Below, piece by piece: positions 30,065 to 39,402 of a stretch of DNA of 64,000 bases; positions within the stretch are counted from its first letter, which is position 1; each line of letters opens with the position of its first letter. A program made the position numbers and the translations under genes. The notes below the pieces were generated by a model. That model made no database searches. It saw only the letters and a list, made by a program, of their open reading frames with translations, and was not told the origin of the DNA. Origin of the DNA: Vibrio cidicii (GTDB lineage Bacteria > Pseudomonadota > Gammaproteobacteria > Enterobacterales > Vibrionaceae); the NCBI RefSeq assembly GCF_009763805.1, contig NZ_CP046803.1, positions 868,001 through 932,000 of the forward strand. The letters run 5' to 3'.

Positions 30065-30090
30065 AAGCCCCGTTCATTCGGGGCTTTTTT
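30065..30090 (+). terminator. Rho-independent terminator
   Basis: Stem AAGCCCCG / CGGGGCTT with loop TTCATT and a T6 tail, 31 bp after the ABC transporter stop. Confidence 0.92.
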
Positions 30091-30195
30091 AAAGAGAAAC
30101 GTGCGCTTAAACCTCCATGCGAGGGTGGCTTAGATCACAAAATGTGATTAAAATCGCCGCACCGATGACTTCAACTCAAATCAGATTTTGTACTA

Positions 30196-30900
30196 ATGAA
30201 CAAAAGCTTAATCACTAATTTGCTGTCGCTTGGCGCTTTAGCTGCGGGTTACGCGCTAAGTAACGATTACCTTCTTTATGCTGGCCTATTTGCTTTTTCA
30301 GGGGCGATCACTAACTGGCTAGCAATTCATATGCTGTTTGAAAAAGTGCCGGGGCTGTATGGTTCAGGGGTCATTCCAGCGCGTTTTGAAGAGTTCAAAG
30401 CGGCGATCAAAACCCTGATGATGGAACAATTTTTCACCCGCGAAAACATCGACAAATTCCTCAACAAAGAGATGGCGGGTGGTAAGAGCCTCAATCTTGA
30501 GCCGATCATCGCCAAAGTGGATTTCAATCCAACGTTTGATTCTTTGGTCGATGTGATCGCCCAATCGCAGTTTGGCGGCATGCTAGCGATGTTTGGTGGA
30601 ACAGAAGCCTTGGTGCCACTCAAACAACCTTTCGTAGAAAAAATGCAGGCGGCCATGGTTGAGCTTAGCCAGAGCGATAGCATTAAGCAGGCGTTAAAAG
30701 AAGAGTTGGAAGCGCCCGCCATGATGGAAGAAATCCAAGCCAATATTGAAAACATCATCGATCAGCGTCTCAACGAGCTGACGCCGAAAATGGTCAAAGA
30801 GATGGTGCAAAAGATGATCAAACAGCATTTAGGCTGGCTGGTGGTTTGGGGCGGCGTGTTTGGTGGCTTAATTGGCCTTGTCACTGCGGTAATTGCGTAA
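30196..30900 (+). CDS. DUF445 family membrane protein
   Basis: 234 aa, with an N-terminal pair of hydrophobic helices (residues 5-50: LLSLGALAAGYALSNDYLLY, GAITNWLAIHMLFEK), a long amphipathic cytoplasmic or periplasmic helical middle, and a C-terminal anchor (LVVWGGVFGGLIGLVTAVIA). Shorter than the 400-aa DUF445 proteins, and like the Vibrio/Shewanella type. Function unknown in the family. The start has only a weak ribosome site. An inverted repeat ATCACA-AAA-TGTGAT at 30134-30148 sits about 48 bp before the start and could be its operator. Confidence 0.8.
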   Translation: MNKSLITNLLSLGALAAGYALSNDYLLYAGLFAFSGAITNWLAIHMLFEKVPGLYGSGVIPARFEEFKAAIKTLMMEQFFTRENIDKFLNKEMAGGKSLNLEPIIAKVDFNPTFDSLVDVIAQSQFGGMLAMFGGTEALVPLKQPFVEKMQAAMVELSQSDSIKQALKEELEAPAMMEEIQANIENIIDQRLNELTPKMVKEMVQKMIKQHLGWLVVWGGVFGGLIGLVTAVIA

Positions 30901-30944
30901 CTTGGCGGCATCTGCCACAGCAAACAAACTTCAACTCGCAATTA

Positions 30945-30973
30945 AAAACGCCCGCCAATTTGGCGGGCGTTTT
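30945..30973. terminator. bidirectional terminator
   Basis: AAAACGCCCGCCA / TGGCGGGCGTTTT, a 13-bp perfect stem with a 3-nt loop and A/T tracts on both sides, between convergent DUF445 and Sel1-repeat genes. Confidence 0.9.
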
Positions 30974-30998
30974 GCAGTATGTCGACCAGAACATTTCG

Positions 30999-32174
30999 CT
31001 ATTTTTTGGGCGCATCGAAAGACTGCGAAAAATCGAGCGAAGATTTCTGTGGATAGCTCGATGACGAGGCGGGATCTTCGTCAGTCTCAACGGTATCCGC
31101 CAGCAAGGTTTCCTCATACGCAGCGTCATCACTAAGCAACTGAGTCTCTGCATCTAGCGGCTTTTCCAACGGGGGAAAGTACGCTGGACGTTTGTAGACC
31201 TTGTTTAGCGCCTTGATGATCGAATGTTTGCCGACTTTGCCCGCTTCTAGCTTCTTCATTAGCGGTTTTGCTACCGACTGCAAGCCGACAACAATATCTA
31301 CACCAATTTTGGTCGCGACCTGATCACGCATTGCCCGGGCTTTTTCATAACCAAAATGCGACGCCAGAAATAGCCACACGTAGGCCAACGCATTGCCCGT
31401 TTTGCCGTAATCGCGCCACGCTTCACCAGCATGGAACATCGCTTCCGCACTGCCTTTTTCTGCCGCGCGCTCCAGCCAGTAGGTTCCTTTGGTGTGATCT
31501 TTACTGGTACCCAAACCACTTAAGTAACTTAGACCAAGCTGAATTTGCCCATCAACGCTACCCAAATCCGCCGCTTTGTGATACCACTCAAAGGCACTAT
31601 CACTTGATTTATCTGGATTTTGATAAGACTGGCTCCAATCACCCATAAACAGCATGGCATCTAAGTTACCTTCCGTGGCCGCTTCTTCCACTAAGCCGTA
31701 ACCTTTGGGAATGTTCTTTTCCACCCCGCGGCCGTTGACTAAGGCTTTCCCTGCTTCAAACTTAGCCCCAAGGTTACCTTCTGCGCCAGCAATTACCAAA
31801 CGCCAGAAGTTGGCTTGCTCCTTGAGCACCATATCTTCGCGCATGCGTTCGCTCATGCGCACAATGCCATACATGCAATTGATGTTATCCAAACGTGCAC
31901 CTTTGTTGTACCAATAGAGCGCTTCTTTTAAATTGGTGCGTTCTGCTTCCTTGGCTAAAAACAAAATGGTTGGAATGTGCCCACTCTCCGCCTTAAAAAG
32001 GCGTTCTTGCCGTTCCTGTTCTCGCGCTTTTTCAATCGCCCTGCGATACGCTGCCTCTTTTGCTTTCCTTTCCTGTTCTAGACGCTGCTTCCTTAATGAC
32101 AGCGAAAACATCCAGACAAAAACCAACAGCAATGAAAGGCTGGTAGCACCAATTGCAACCGCCATCATACTCAT
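30999..32174 (-). CDS. membrane-anchored Sel1/TPR-like repeat protein
   Basis: 391 aa. An N-terminal signal anchor (AVAIGATSLSLLLVFVWMFSLSL) is followed by a highly charged coiled coil (residues 28-62, rich in K/R/E). Several Sel1-like repeats follow at about residues 80-290 (KEALYWYNKGARLDN, SAFEWYHKAADLGSVDGQIQLG, TYWLERAAEKGSAEAMFHAGEA). The C-terminal tail is acidic and Ser-rich. Sel1 proteins scaffold protein complexes, and the partner here is unknown. It is divergent from the amylase gene, and the shared 235-bp upstream region holds two MalT-box cores. Whether they act on this gene too is unclear. Confidence 0.8.
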   Translation of the reverse strand: MSMMAVAIGATSLSLLLVFVWMFSLSLRKQRLEQERKAKEAAYRRAIEKAREQERQERLFKAESGHIPTILFLAKEAERTNLKEALYWYNKGARLDNINCMYGIVRMSERMREDMVLKEQANFWRLVIAGAEGNLGAKFEAGKALVNGRGVEKNIPKGYGLVEEAATEGNLDAMLFMGDWSQSYQNPDKSSDSAFEWYHKAADLGSVDGQIQLGLSYLSGLGTSKDHTKGTYWLERAAEKGSAEAMFHAGEAWRDYGKTGNALAYVWLFLASHFGYEKARAMRDQVATKIGVDIVVGLQSVAKPLMKKLEAGKVGKHSIIKALNKVYKRPAYFPPLEKPLDAETQLLSDDAAYEETLLADTVETDEDPASSSSYPQKSSLDFSQSFDAPKK

Positions 32175-32198
32175 AGTGTCATTTCTTTTATCATTGGC

Positions 32199-32343
32199 TC
32201 ATCCCAAGCTCAATTAAACCACGCCTTTTGCTAAGTTTAACGGCTTTTATCGCAAATTCTTGAGCTATTCTACGAGGATAGCCAAACCGACGCCGCTTTC
32301 TTCAGTCACTTGCTCCCTCGCTCTACGCCCCCACTTAGGATGA
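32199..32343. promoter_or_regulatory. two candidate MalT-box cores upstream of the GH13 amylase
   Basis: The core GGATGA occurs at 32338-32343 on the plus strand (TTAGGATGAG) and at 32199-32204 on the minus strand (CTTGGGATGAGC), a good fit to the known MalT box GGGGA(T/G)GAGG. Two such hexamers in 235 bp is only mildly above chance, so this is weak by itself. The maltodextrin context raises it. Confidence 0.4.
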
Positions 32344-32409
32344 GTTCAATGCATTTCATATTCGCTAAATTAGCCGCTGACCAACCCTACATCTGCAAGT
32401 GAATAAACA

Positions 32410-34182
32410 ATGAAAAAACAAAAATATTCAGTTTATCAAGTTTTTACTCGCCTATTTGGCAACCAAGGCACACAAAATCAACCTTGGGGAACGTTAGAAG
32501 AGAACGGCATCGGCAAGTTCAGCGATTTCAATGACGACGCGCTTGCGGCGATCAAACAACTCGGTATTAGCCATATTTGGTACACAGGTGTTCCGCATCA
32601 CGCTTTGGTGCGCGACTACCAAGCCTACGGCATCAACAACGATCACCCGGCAGTGGTCAAAGGGCGGGCCGGCTCCCCCTATGCGGTCAAAGATTACTAT
32701 TCGGTCAACCCAGATCTGGCCGACAATCCGGCCGAGCGCATGGCCGAATTCGCCGCGCTGATTGAGCGCACTCATCGCCACGGCATGCGCGTTATCATCG
32801 ATATCGTGCCGAATCATGTCGCACGAAAGTATCATGGATTAAACAACCCTGAAGGGGTGTGCGACTTTGGTGCTGATGACGACACCTCGGTCGAATATCA
32901 CCGCGACAACAACTTCTACTACATCCCCGGCCAAGCGTTTCAACTGCCGGATATTCCAGCGCAGTTTTCTCCCCTTGGCGGCGAAGCGCACCCACAATTG
33001 GCACAGCCGTATGAGGAATTTCCCGCCAAGTGGACCGGCAATGGCTCACGACTTGCCAAACCCAACTTTGATGACTGGTACGAAACGGTGAAAGTGAACT
33101 ACGGCGTGCGACCCGATGGCAGCAAAGATTTCGCCGAACTGCCAGCCGATTACGCGCAGCGTTCGTTTGAGGAACACTTTGCCTTTTGGCAACAGCAAGA
33201 GGTGCCGAGCTCTTGGCGCAAGTTTCGCGATATCGCGCTGTTTTGGCTCGATTTTGGCGTCGATGGCTTTCGCTATGACATGGCCGAAATGGTGCCGGTT
33301 GAGTTTTGGAGTTACCTCAACTCACACATCAAGATGCGCAACCGCGATGCGTTTCTGGTGGCGGAAGTTTACCAACCTCATCTGTATCGTGATTACATTC
33401 ATCTGGGCAAAATGGATTACCTGTATGACAAGGTGGACTTGTACGATGGGCTAAAAGCGGTCATCCAGGGCAAAGCGTCCACGGCGATTATCGGTGAAAT
33501 TCAAACCAAGATGATGGATATTGAGCACAATATGCTGCATTTCCTCGACAATCATGACGAGCAGAGGCTGGCCCACGCCGAATTTGCCGGCGACGCCGAT
33601 TATGGTCGCCCGGCCATGTTAGTCTCAGCACTGCTGAGCAGTTCTCCCAGCATGATCTATTTCGGCCAAGAGGTCGGCGAGGCGGGCAATGAAAACGCGG
33701 GCTTTGGCCTGCCAAGTCGTACCTCGATTTTTGACTACATCGGTGTGCCGGAACATCAGAAATGGATGAACAACGGCCTGTTTGACGGTGGCCTGTTGAG
33801 CGAAAAACAAAAAGCGCTGCGCGCCTTTTACGTCCGCTTACTCAACTTCAGCCTCAATTGCCCCGCTCTGTGTGGCGAGTATATGGATCTCTATCCACTT
33901 AACCAAAGAGCACTCGGCCAGCATTGCCATCTGTTTGCTCGCTTTGCTCAGCAAACGCTGGTTTTGGCGGCGAGTAATTTCTCTGCTGATCTGAGTAATA
34001 CGTGCCATGTGACGCTGCCTGAAAAGTTGCTCAGCCAGTTCGGCCTGAGCGACGGAAGCTATACACTCAGCGACGCGGTTGGCGAGCAAGCCGACATTCA
34101 GTTGCAAGTACAGCAAGGGCAAGGGGACGTCTGGATTGAACTGCCGCCCTTTGCGGCCAGCGCTTGGGTGTTGCAGCAATAA
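32410..34182 (+). CDS. GH13 alpha-amylase family enzyme (cytoplasmic)
   Basis: 590-aa glycoside hydrolase without signal peptide, so it probably acts on imported maltodextrins. The four GH13 regions are I DIVPNHV, II GFRYDMAE with nucleophile Asp290, III FLVAEVY with acid/base Glu319, and IV FLDNHDEQR with Asp383. A C-terminal beta domain follows (residues about 490-590). The N-terminus (YSVYQVFTRLFGN) is like the amylases of Vibrio and Bacteroides mal regions. The specificity (hydrolysis or transfer) cannot be told. Next gene is malE, 237 bp on, so it is probably a separate transcript. Confidence 0.88.
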   Translation: MKKQKYSVYQVFTRLFGNQGTQNQPWGTLEENGIGKFSDFNDDALAAIKQLGISHIWYTGVPHHALVRDYQAYGINNDHPAVVKGRAGSPYAVKDYYSVNPDLADNPAERMAEFAALIERTHRHGMRVIIDIVPNHVARKYHGLNNPEGVCDFGADDDTSVEYHRDNNFYYIPGQAFQLPDIPAQFSPLGGEAHPQLAQPYEEFPAKWTGNGSRLAKPNFDDWYETVKVNYGVRPDGSKDFAELPADYAQRSFEEHFAFWQQQEVPSSWRKFRDIALFWLDFGVDGFRYDMAEMVPVEFWSYLNSHIKMRNRDAFLVAEVYQPHLYRDYIHLGKMDYLYDKVDLYDGLKAVIQGKASTAIIGEIQTKMMDIEHNMLHFLDNHDEQRLAHAEFAGDADYGRPAMLVSALLSSSPSMIYFGQEVGEAGNENAGFGLPSRTSIFDYIGVPEHQKWMNNGLFDGGLLSEKQKALRAFYVRLLNFSLNCPALCGEYMDLYPLNQRALGQHCHLFARFAQQTLVLAASNFSADLSNTCHVTLPEKLLSQFGLSDGSYTLSDAVGEQADIQLQVQQGQGDVWIELPPFAASAWVLQQ

Positions 34183-34419
34183 ACGGCCGCGCGACATAGC
34201 CAAATTCCGCCAAGACTGGCGAGGCAATATTTAGTTTTTGGGCTTGTTCACAAATTCGCATTAAGGTGACAAGCCCGTTGACTTGATAACACGGTTTAGA
34301 AGCGTTGCAATAGAGTGTGATATCGATTTTTCCTATATCACTGCATCGCTTAGCTATTTCTCCCGCCAGAAAAGAGACGTTAATATTCCACTCAGAACAT
34401 ATTAAACGGAATAATAACA
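34183..34419 (+). promoter_or_regulatory. malE upstream region with inverted repeat
   Basis: 237 bp with no gene. Inverted repeat GTGATAT-N11-ATATCAC at 34317-34341, about 80 bp before malE, could bind a dimeric regulator. No MalT core hexamer occurs in the stretch. An AACGGAATAATAAC weak ribosome site precedes the ATG. Confidence 0.4.
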
Positions 34420-35598
34420 ATGAAACGAGTCATCAAAACCCTTTCTGTCTGTACGCTTGCAACCTTGATTGCCACGCCGGTCATGGCGATGCAAGAGGGC
34501 GAAATCACCATCTGGATCAACGGCGATAAAAGCTATGAAGGTCTGGCGCAAATTGGCAAACAATTTGAGCAAGATACCGGCGTAAAAGTGATCGTCCAGC
34601 ACCCAGAATCACTGGAAGCCAAATTCCAACAACACGCGGCCACAGGCGGCGGCCCAGACATCATCTTCTGGGCACATGACCGTTTCGGCGGCTATGCAGA
34701 AGCGGGCCTGTTGTATGAAATCAAACCAAGCAAAGCGTTTAAAGAGAAGCTGGTTGATTTCAGTTGGGACGCCGTGACCGTCAACGGCAAAATTGTCGGT
34801 TACCCATTGGCGATCGAAGCACCTTCGCTGATTTACAACAAAGACTTACTGCCAAACCCGCCTAAAACATGGGAAGAGCTGCCTGCGATTCAAAAGCAGA
34901 TGCAAAAGCAAGGCAAGCAAGCGATCATGTGGGACATCAAAAACGCCTACTTTACTTGGCCGGTGATCTCATCTGGTGGCGCGTTTGCCTTTGAGAAAAT
35001 CGACGGTGGCTACAACGCCAAAAGCACTGGTGTGAATAACCCAGCCGGCGTCGCAGGCCTGCAGTTCCTCGTCGACATGGTTAACCAAGGCGTACTCAAC
35101 CCAGACATGGATTACTCCGTTTCAGAAGCTGCCTTTACCAAAGGCGAAGCGGCAATGACCATAAACGGTCCTTGGTCGTGGGGCAACTTGGACAAAATGA
35201 ACGTCAACTACGGCGTGGCTGTTTTGCCTACCTTAAACGGCGGTAAAGGCAATCCGTTTGTTGGCATTCTCAGCGCGGGCATTAACTCGGCCAGTCCAAA
35301 TACCGATCTCGCGGTCGAGTTTTTAGAAAACTATCTGTTTAAAGATGATGCGCTGAAAACCATGAACGACGATAAACCGCTTGGCGCGGTGACGTTGAAG
35401 TCATTCCAGAAAGTGCTAGAGAGCGACGAGCGCATCCGATCCACCATGATCAACGCGGAAAATGGCGAAATTATGCCAAACATTCCGCAAATGACCGCTT
35501 ACTGGTTTGCCGAAGGCGCCGCGATTGATAACGCCATGCAAGGCAAACAGAGCGTTAAACAAGCGCTCGATACCGCAGCCAAACAGATCACTAAATAA
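34420..35598 (+). CDS. malE: maltose/maltodextrin-binding protein MalE
   Basis: 392-aa periplasmic binding protein with signal peptide (cleavage after PVMA, before [12 protein letters not shown]). MalE-family segments are [61 protein letters not shown] and FLENYLF, and the length is the same as E. coli MalE. It delivers maltodextrins to a MalFGK2 transporter, whose genes are not in this window. A strong terminator follows before the debranching enzyme gene, which may keep malE mRNA in excess. Confidence 0.92.
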   Translation: MKRVIKTLSVCTLATLIATPVMAMQEGEITIWINGDKSYEGLAQIGKQFEQDTGVKVIVQHPESLEAKFQQHAATGGGPDIIFWAHDRFGGYAEAGLLYEIKPSKAFKEKLVDFSWDAVTVNGKIVGYPLAIEAPSLIYNKDLLPNPPKTWEELPAIQKQMQKQGKQAIMWDIKNAYFTWPVISSGGAFAFEKIDGGYNAKSTGVNNPAGVAGLQFLVDMVNQGVLNPDMDYSVSEAAFTKGEAAMTINGPWSWGNLDKMNVNYGVAVLPTLNGGKGNPFVGILSAGINSASPNTDLAVEFLENYLFKDDALKTMNDDKPLGAVTLKSFQKVLESDERIRSTMINAENGEIMPNIPQMTAYWFAEGAAIDNAMQGKQSVKQALDTAAKQITK

Positions 35599-35616
35599 CA
35601 TTTTCATCGTATCCTT

Positions 35617-35642
35617 GGCACAGTTTCGCTGTGCCTTTTTTC
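35617..35642 (+). terminator. terminator/attenuator after malE
   Basis: Stem GGCACAG / CTGTGCC with loop TTTCG and a T6 tail, 19 bp past the malE stop and only 16 bp before the next start. Readthrough would still make the downstream enzyme. Confidence 0.85.
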
Positions 35643-35657
35643 GTTTTTGGGAAGAAA

Positions 35658-38423
35658 ATGATGCCTATGCCCACTTTGTATTTAAAAGGCACCTTTAACG
35701 GTTGGGGACTTGATACCCCCTTTGTGCCAATTTCTGACTCACAGCTGCAAGTCAGCGTGGTGTTTTCCGCCGACCGCCATCAATGCAAAATTGCCGATAT
35801 GGATGGCAGCGCGCAATGGACACTGGCCGCGCACCCAACCCAAGCAGTAGCGCTTAATCTCGATCAGCCACAAACGCTGATCAGCACCCAAGGCATCGGC
35901 AACGATCTCGCCTTTACTCCCAGCCAAACTGGCCGTTTTACCTTGACGCTGGACTTATCCGGCACCGCTCCCACGCTGACCATCACCTCTGGCGCAAGCA
36001 ACCAACAAGCGCTCGCCCAGCGCGCGCTGCTTGATAGCGAGCTCCAAGCCGAATGCGATCCGCTGCCAACGATCGAGACACGTCAAGGTGCTCTTTCGGC
36101 CAACGAGCTGTTCGATACCCTCGCCATTGAAGAGACTGGCTCCTTTGCGTTTGTGTTTGGCGATAACGTCGATGGCTACTACGAAGGGCGCAGCCACTGC
36201 TTTGTTGGCGCAGGCCGTTATCGACATCATCAAGGTTGGTACTTAGGCGGCTTTGCCGCTTTTGTCGATGGCAAACTGCTAGATAAAACCCAAGCGAGCA
36301 GCGCGCGTTTACTCCCTTACGGCATTGAGCACCTGTTTGCCAGCCATAGCCGAGATCGCCTCTCGCTGGCGGCAGGGCAACGCTTGGTGACACTCAGCGT
36401 CGAAAGCCAAAGCGAGGCGGTGCTTTCGCTGCTGCCGGAGCTTAATCTCGGCCTCAACGACTGCACGATTGAAGCGATTGACGACGTGGTATTGATTGCG
36501 GTGAAACCTGAGCTGTGCCCAGAAAGTGCGCCACGCTTTATCGCCATCAGCGCCAATCAAGCCATTCGCGCCAAAGAGGTTAGCTTTGATGCGTATCCTG
36601 CGCTTGATACCGCTGTGCATCTCAACGGGCAAAATTGCAAATTGATGCTTAGCACGGTTCGAGAAACCACTCAACTGAGTGTTTATCTCTGCTTTGAGCA
36701 CAACTCAGCAGAGGCGCTGCACAAGGCCAAACTGGCCGCCAAACAGCACGCCGAAAAGCAGCATCAGCAGCAAATTTATCAGTTCCTGACCGACAATTAC
36801 CTATGGTGTGACGATGTGCAATACAACCGCGCAGTGATGTGGGCGAGGCTCGCCAGCCGCACGTTTGTCAGCCATGAATTTGGCGCTGGTATTTGGGCCG
36901 GTTTACCGTGGTTCAAAGATTGCTGGGGGCGCGATACCTTTATTGCCCTTTCCGGCACGTCACTAGTAAACGGTGCGTTTGACGAAGCGCGTGAGATCAT
37001 CCGTAATTTTGCCGCCATGCAGAAGGTGGATCTGGATGACGTCAATCATGGCCGCATTCCCAACCGCGTCACCAGTAAAACCAACATCATTTACAACACC
37101 ACCGATGGTACGCCGTGGATGATTCGCGAAGTGATGGAATACATCCACTACAGCGGTGACATGGCGTTTGCCGAGCAGATCTATCCTGTGGTGAAACGCT
37201 TTATCCAAGGGGTAGAGAAGCACTACTTAGACGATGATGGTTTGATGTCGCACCGCGATCCGGATACGTGGATGGACGCCAAAATCAATGGCCAGATCCC
37301 GTGGTCGCCACGTGGACCGAAAGCCAACGACATTCAGGCATTGTGGTTTGAGAGCCTGCAAATTGCCGAGCAGTTAGCCCACTGGCTGCAAGATTCGGCC
37401 TTTGCCGCGCATTGCGAGAAACTCAGCCAGCAAGTGGCGCAGAGCTTTGTAGCGAAATTTTGGAATCCAGAGAGCCAGCGCTTGGCCGATTGCCTGCGGG
37501 CCCAAGATATTGCCGATGAAAGCACTCGGCCAAATCAGTTACTCACTTTGACTATTCCGCTCAAACGCAATCTGATTTCTGCCAACATTGCGCAGCACGT
37601 GGTGAAAAACAGCGTTGAGCAGTTGCTCTTTCCGTGGGGCATTTGTTCTTTGGCGCAAGATCACCGCGATTTCCACCCGTATCACGACAATCGCAGCGAG
37701 TACCACAAAGACGCGGCTTACCACAACGGCACCATTTGGGGCTGGAACGCCGGATTTACCGTCAGTGCTTTGTGCCAATTCAAGCAGCAAGATTTTGCTT
37801 ATCAGCTGAGTAAAAATCTCGCTCAGCAGATCTTAACCCAAGGGCATCGTGGCACCATGAGTGAAAACCTCGATGCGTATCAAGCGGATGAAAAGGCGTT
37901 GGTGATGACAGGCACTTACGCGCAAGCGTGGTCCGTCTCTGAATATGCGCGCAACGCGCAGCAAGATTATCTCGGCTTTAACCCGCGCCTCGCCGAGCAA
38001 CGTATTATTTTGCGCCCGGCCCTACCAAGCGCTTGGCAGCAGGTCAAAGCGCGCCTGCCCTTTGGTCAAGATAATGCGCTGTGGTTTGAGATGACAAGCA
38101 ACAAGGATGGCACTGTTTACAGTGTAAAAGCCGAACGCGACGAGCCATCAATAACCTTGCTGCTGGAGCTGGAGACGAGCGACAAACATCTGCAAATCAC
38201 AGGGACGCTGCAAAGCGAGCTGCAGGTAACTATCCGCCATGGCGAGGTCATTTGCTCCCCGAGCGATGTGCACTGCGTGGAAAGTGCGGCGGTGCACTAT
38301 CCATTGCTCGATGGGCTCTGCTTTGCTCAACCTGACTGGCAACGCGAGCATTCAGCGCTGACACAGAGTGACTACTTGCTGCAAAAGCGCATGACGGAGA
38401 AGCTCAACATCGCACAAGATTAA
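35658..38423 (+). CDS. amylo-alpha-1,6-glucosidase/glycogen-debranching-type enzyme
   Basis: 921 aa, no signal peptide. An N-terminal carbohydrate-binding-like beta module (TLYLKGTFNGWGL, residues 4-110) is followed by a beta-rich domain (150-370). An (alpha/alpha)6 barrel of the GDE_C type spans about 390-790 (IWAGLPWFKDCWGRDTFIAL, DPDTWMDAKINGQIPWSPRG, YHNGTIWGWNAGF). The family removes the single 1,6-linked glucose at branch points. The start is one of three close ATGs. Those at 35658 and 35661 follow GGGAAG. It is downstream of malE behind a terminator, so it is probably a mal gene expressed at lower level. Second debranching enzyme of the region besides GlgX. Confidence 0.83.
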   Translation: MMPMPTLYLKGTFNGWGLDTPFVPISDSQLQVSVVFSADRHQCKIADMDGSAQWTLAAHPTQAVALNLDQPQTLISTQGIGNDLAFTPSQTGRFTLTLDLSGTAPTLTITSGASNQQALAQRALLDSELQAECDPLPTIETRQGALSANELFDTLAIEETGSFAFVFGDNVDGYYEGRSHCFVGAGRYRHHQGWYLGGFAAFVDGKLLDKTQASSARLLPYGIEHLFASHSRDRLSLAAGQRLVTLSVESQSEAVLSLLPELNLGLNDCTIEAIDDVVLIAVKPELCPESAPRFIAISANQAIRAKEVSFDAYPALDTAVHLNGQNCKLMLSTVRETTQLSVYLCFEHNSAEALHKAKLAAKQHAEKQHQQQIYQFLTDNYLWCDDVQYNRAVMWARLASRTFVSHEFGAGIWAGLPWFKDCWGRDTFIALSGTSLVNGAFDEAREIIRNFAAMQKVDLDDVNHGRIPNRVTSKTNIIYNTTDGTPWMIREVMEYIHYSGDMAFAEQIYPVVKRFIQGVEKHYLDDDGLMSHRDPDTWMDAKINGQIPWSPRGPKANDIQALWFESLQIAEQLAHWLQDSAFAAHCEKLSQQVAQSFVAKFWNPESQRLADCLRAQDIADESTRPNQLLTLTIPLKRNLISANIAQHVVKNSVEQLLFPWGICSLAQDHRDFHPYHDNRSEYHKDAAYHNGTIWGWNAGFTVSALCQFKQQDFAYQLSKNLAQQILTQGHRGTMSENLDAYQADEKALVMTGTYAQAWSVSEYARNAQQDYLGFNPRLAEQRIILRPALPSAWQQVKARLPFGQDNALWFEMTSNKDGTVYSVKAERDEPSITLLLELETSDKHLQITGTLQSELQVTIRHGEVICSPSDVHCVESAAVHYPLLDGLCFAQPDWQREHSALTQSDYLLQKRMTEKLNIAQD

Positions 38424-38449
38424 ACGCGACAGAACAGATCACGACCAAG

Positions 38450-38479
38450 AAAAAAGCACTGGCGACCCCAGTGCTTTTT
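38450..38479. terminator. bidirectional terminator
   Basis: AAAAAGCACTGG / CCAGTGCTTTTT with loop CGACC, between the convergent debranching-enzyme and esterase genes. Confidence 0.9.
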
Positions 38480-38511
38480 ATTGGTGGCTTGTTATTGATT
38501 GGTGTTCAAGC

Positions 38512-39348
38512 TCAAGCCTTTTCGGCTGGCAAAGCCCAACGCGCAAAGTGTGGAAAGCGCAGTGACCAAGCGAGCTCATTGTGCTGATGACCAGCCCCTT
38601 CGATATACTCCACCTCAAGGTTGGTTTTGTTTTGTAGCAGCGCGTGCATATCGCGCGAGCCTTGCAGATAGACTTGGGCAAAATCACTGCGGGCGTGATC
38701 GCTGGTTTCGTCACTGCCCATATCCATATAAATACGCATTGGGTAGCTAAGCGTGGTGCGCTCGACCAAATCAAACATCGCTTGACGATTAAACCAGAAC
38801 GCCGGAGAAAAAATGCCCAAAACACCAAATATCGCCGGTCGCGTCATTCCCGCATACAAGCTGATGTAACCGCCCATCGAACTGCCCGCAATGACTGTGT
38901 GCTGGCGGGCGCTCAACGTCCGATAATGCTGGTCGATATAAGGTTTGAGCGTCTCTGCAAGAAAACGTACATACGCTTCGCCTTCGCCACCCGAAGCGTG
39001 CAGCCCCTGCTTATCGCGTCCGGGCAACGCAAACTGCGCATCCATTTGCCACGGAGAGTATTCATTAAAGCGACGTAAATCCTCTCCACAGTCGATGGCG
39101 ACCACAATCGCGCCCTGTCCTGATTGCTCATGCAGCGCATCTAACGCTTCCCCAACCCGCCAACTACGGCCATAACCAGCGGTGGCATCGTCAAACACAT
39201 TCTGTCCATCCTGCATGTAAATCACTGGGTAGCGACACTGGGTGGTGTGATAATCACGTGGCAGATAGAGACGAACGGCTCGCTCGCGCGCCAACTGCGG
39301 CATGTGAAAAGCATCCAGAATCTGTAAACGTTCAGGATCAAATGCCAT
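38512..39348 (-). CDS. alpha/beta-hydrolase esterase (Fes/esterase D type)
   Basis: 278-aa cytoplasmic serine hydrolase. Nucleophile elbow GSSMGG with the catalytic Ser at about residue 156, oxyanion/strand segment PVIYMQDGQNVFDD, and a C-terminal His in EGAGHQHNELAW. Putative-esterase (PF00756) family, resembling siderophore esterases and glycogen-linked hydrolases. Start preceded by AAGGAGCTTGTC. It sits in the mal region downstream of malM with a terminator between, so the link to maltodextrin use is only positional. Confidence 0.82.
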   Translation of the reverse strand: MAFDPERLQILDAFHMPQLARERAVRLYLPRDYHTTQCRYPVIYMQDGQNVFDDATAGYGRSWRVGEALDALHEQSGQGAIVVAIDCGEDLRRFNEYSPWQMDAQFALPGRDKQGLHASGGEGEAYVRFLAETLKPYIDQHYRTLSARQHTVIAGSSMGGYISLYAGMTRPAIFGVLGIFSPAFWFNRQAMFDLVERTTLSYPMRIYMDMGSDETSDHARSDFAQVYLQGSRDMHALLQNKTNLEVEYIEGAGHQHNELAWSLRFPHFARWALPAEKA

Positions 39349-39360
39349 GACAAGCTCCTT

Positions 39361-39388
39361 AAAAATAAGACGCTCACAAGGAGCGTCT
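39361..39388 (-). terminator. terminator after malM
   Basis: Stem AGACGCTC / GAGCGTCT with loop ACAAG. On the minus strand it is followed by TTATTTTT. Confidence 0.75.
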
Positions 39389-39402
39389 AAGAACGAAGGG
39401 GT

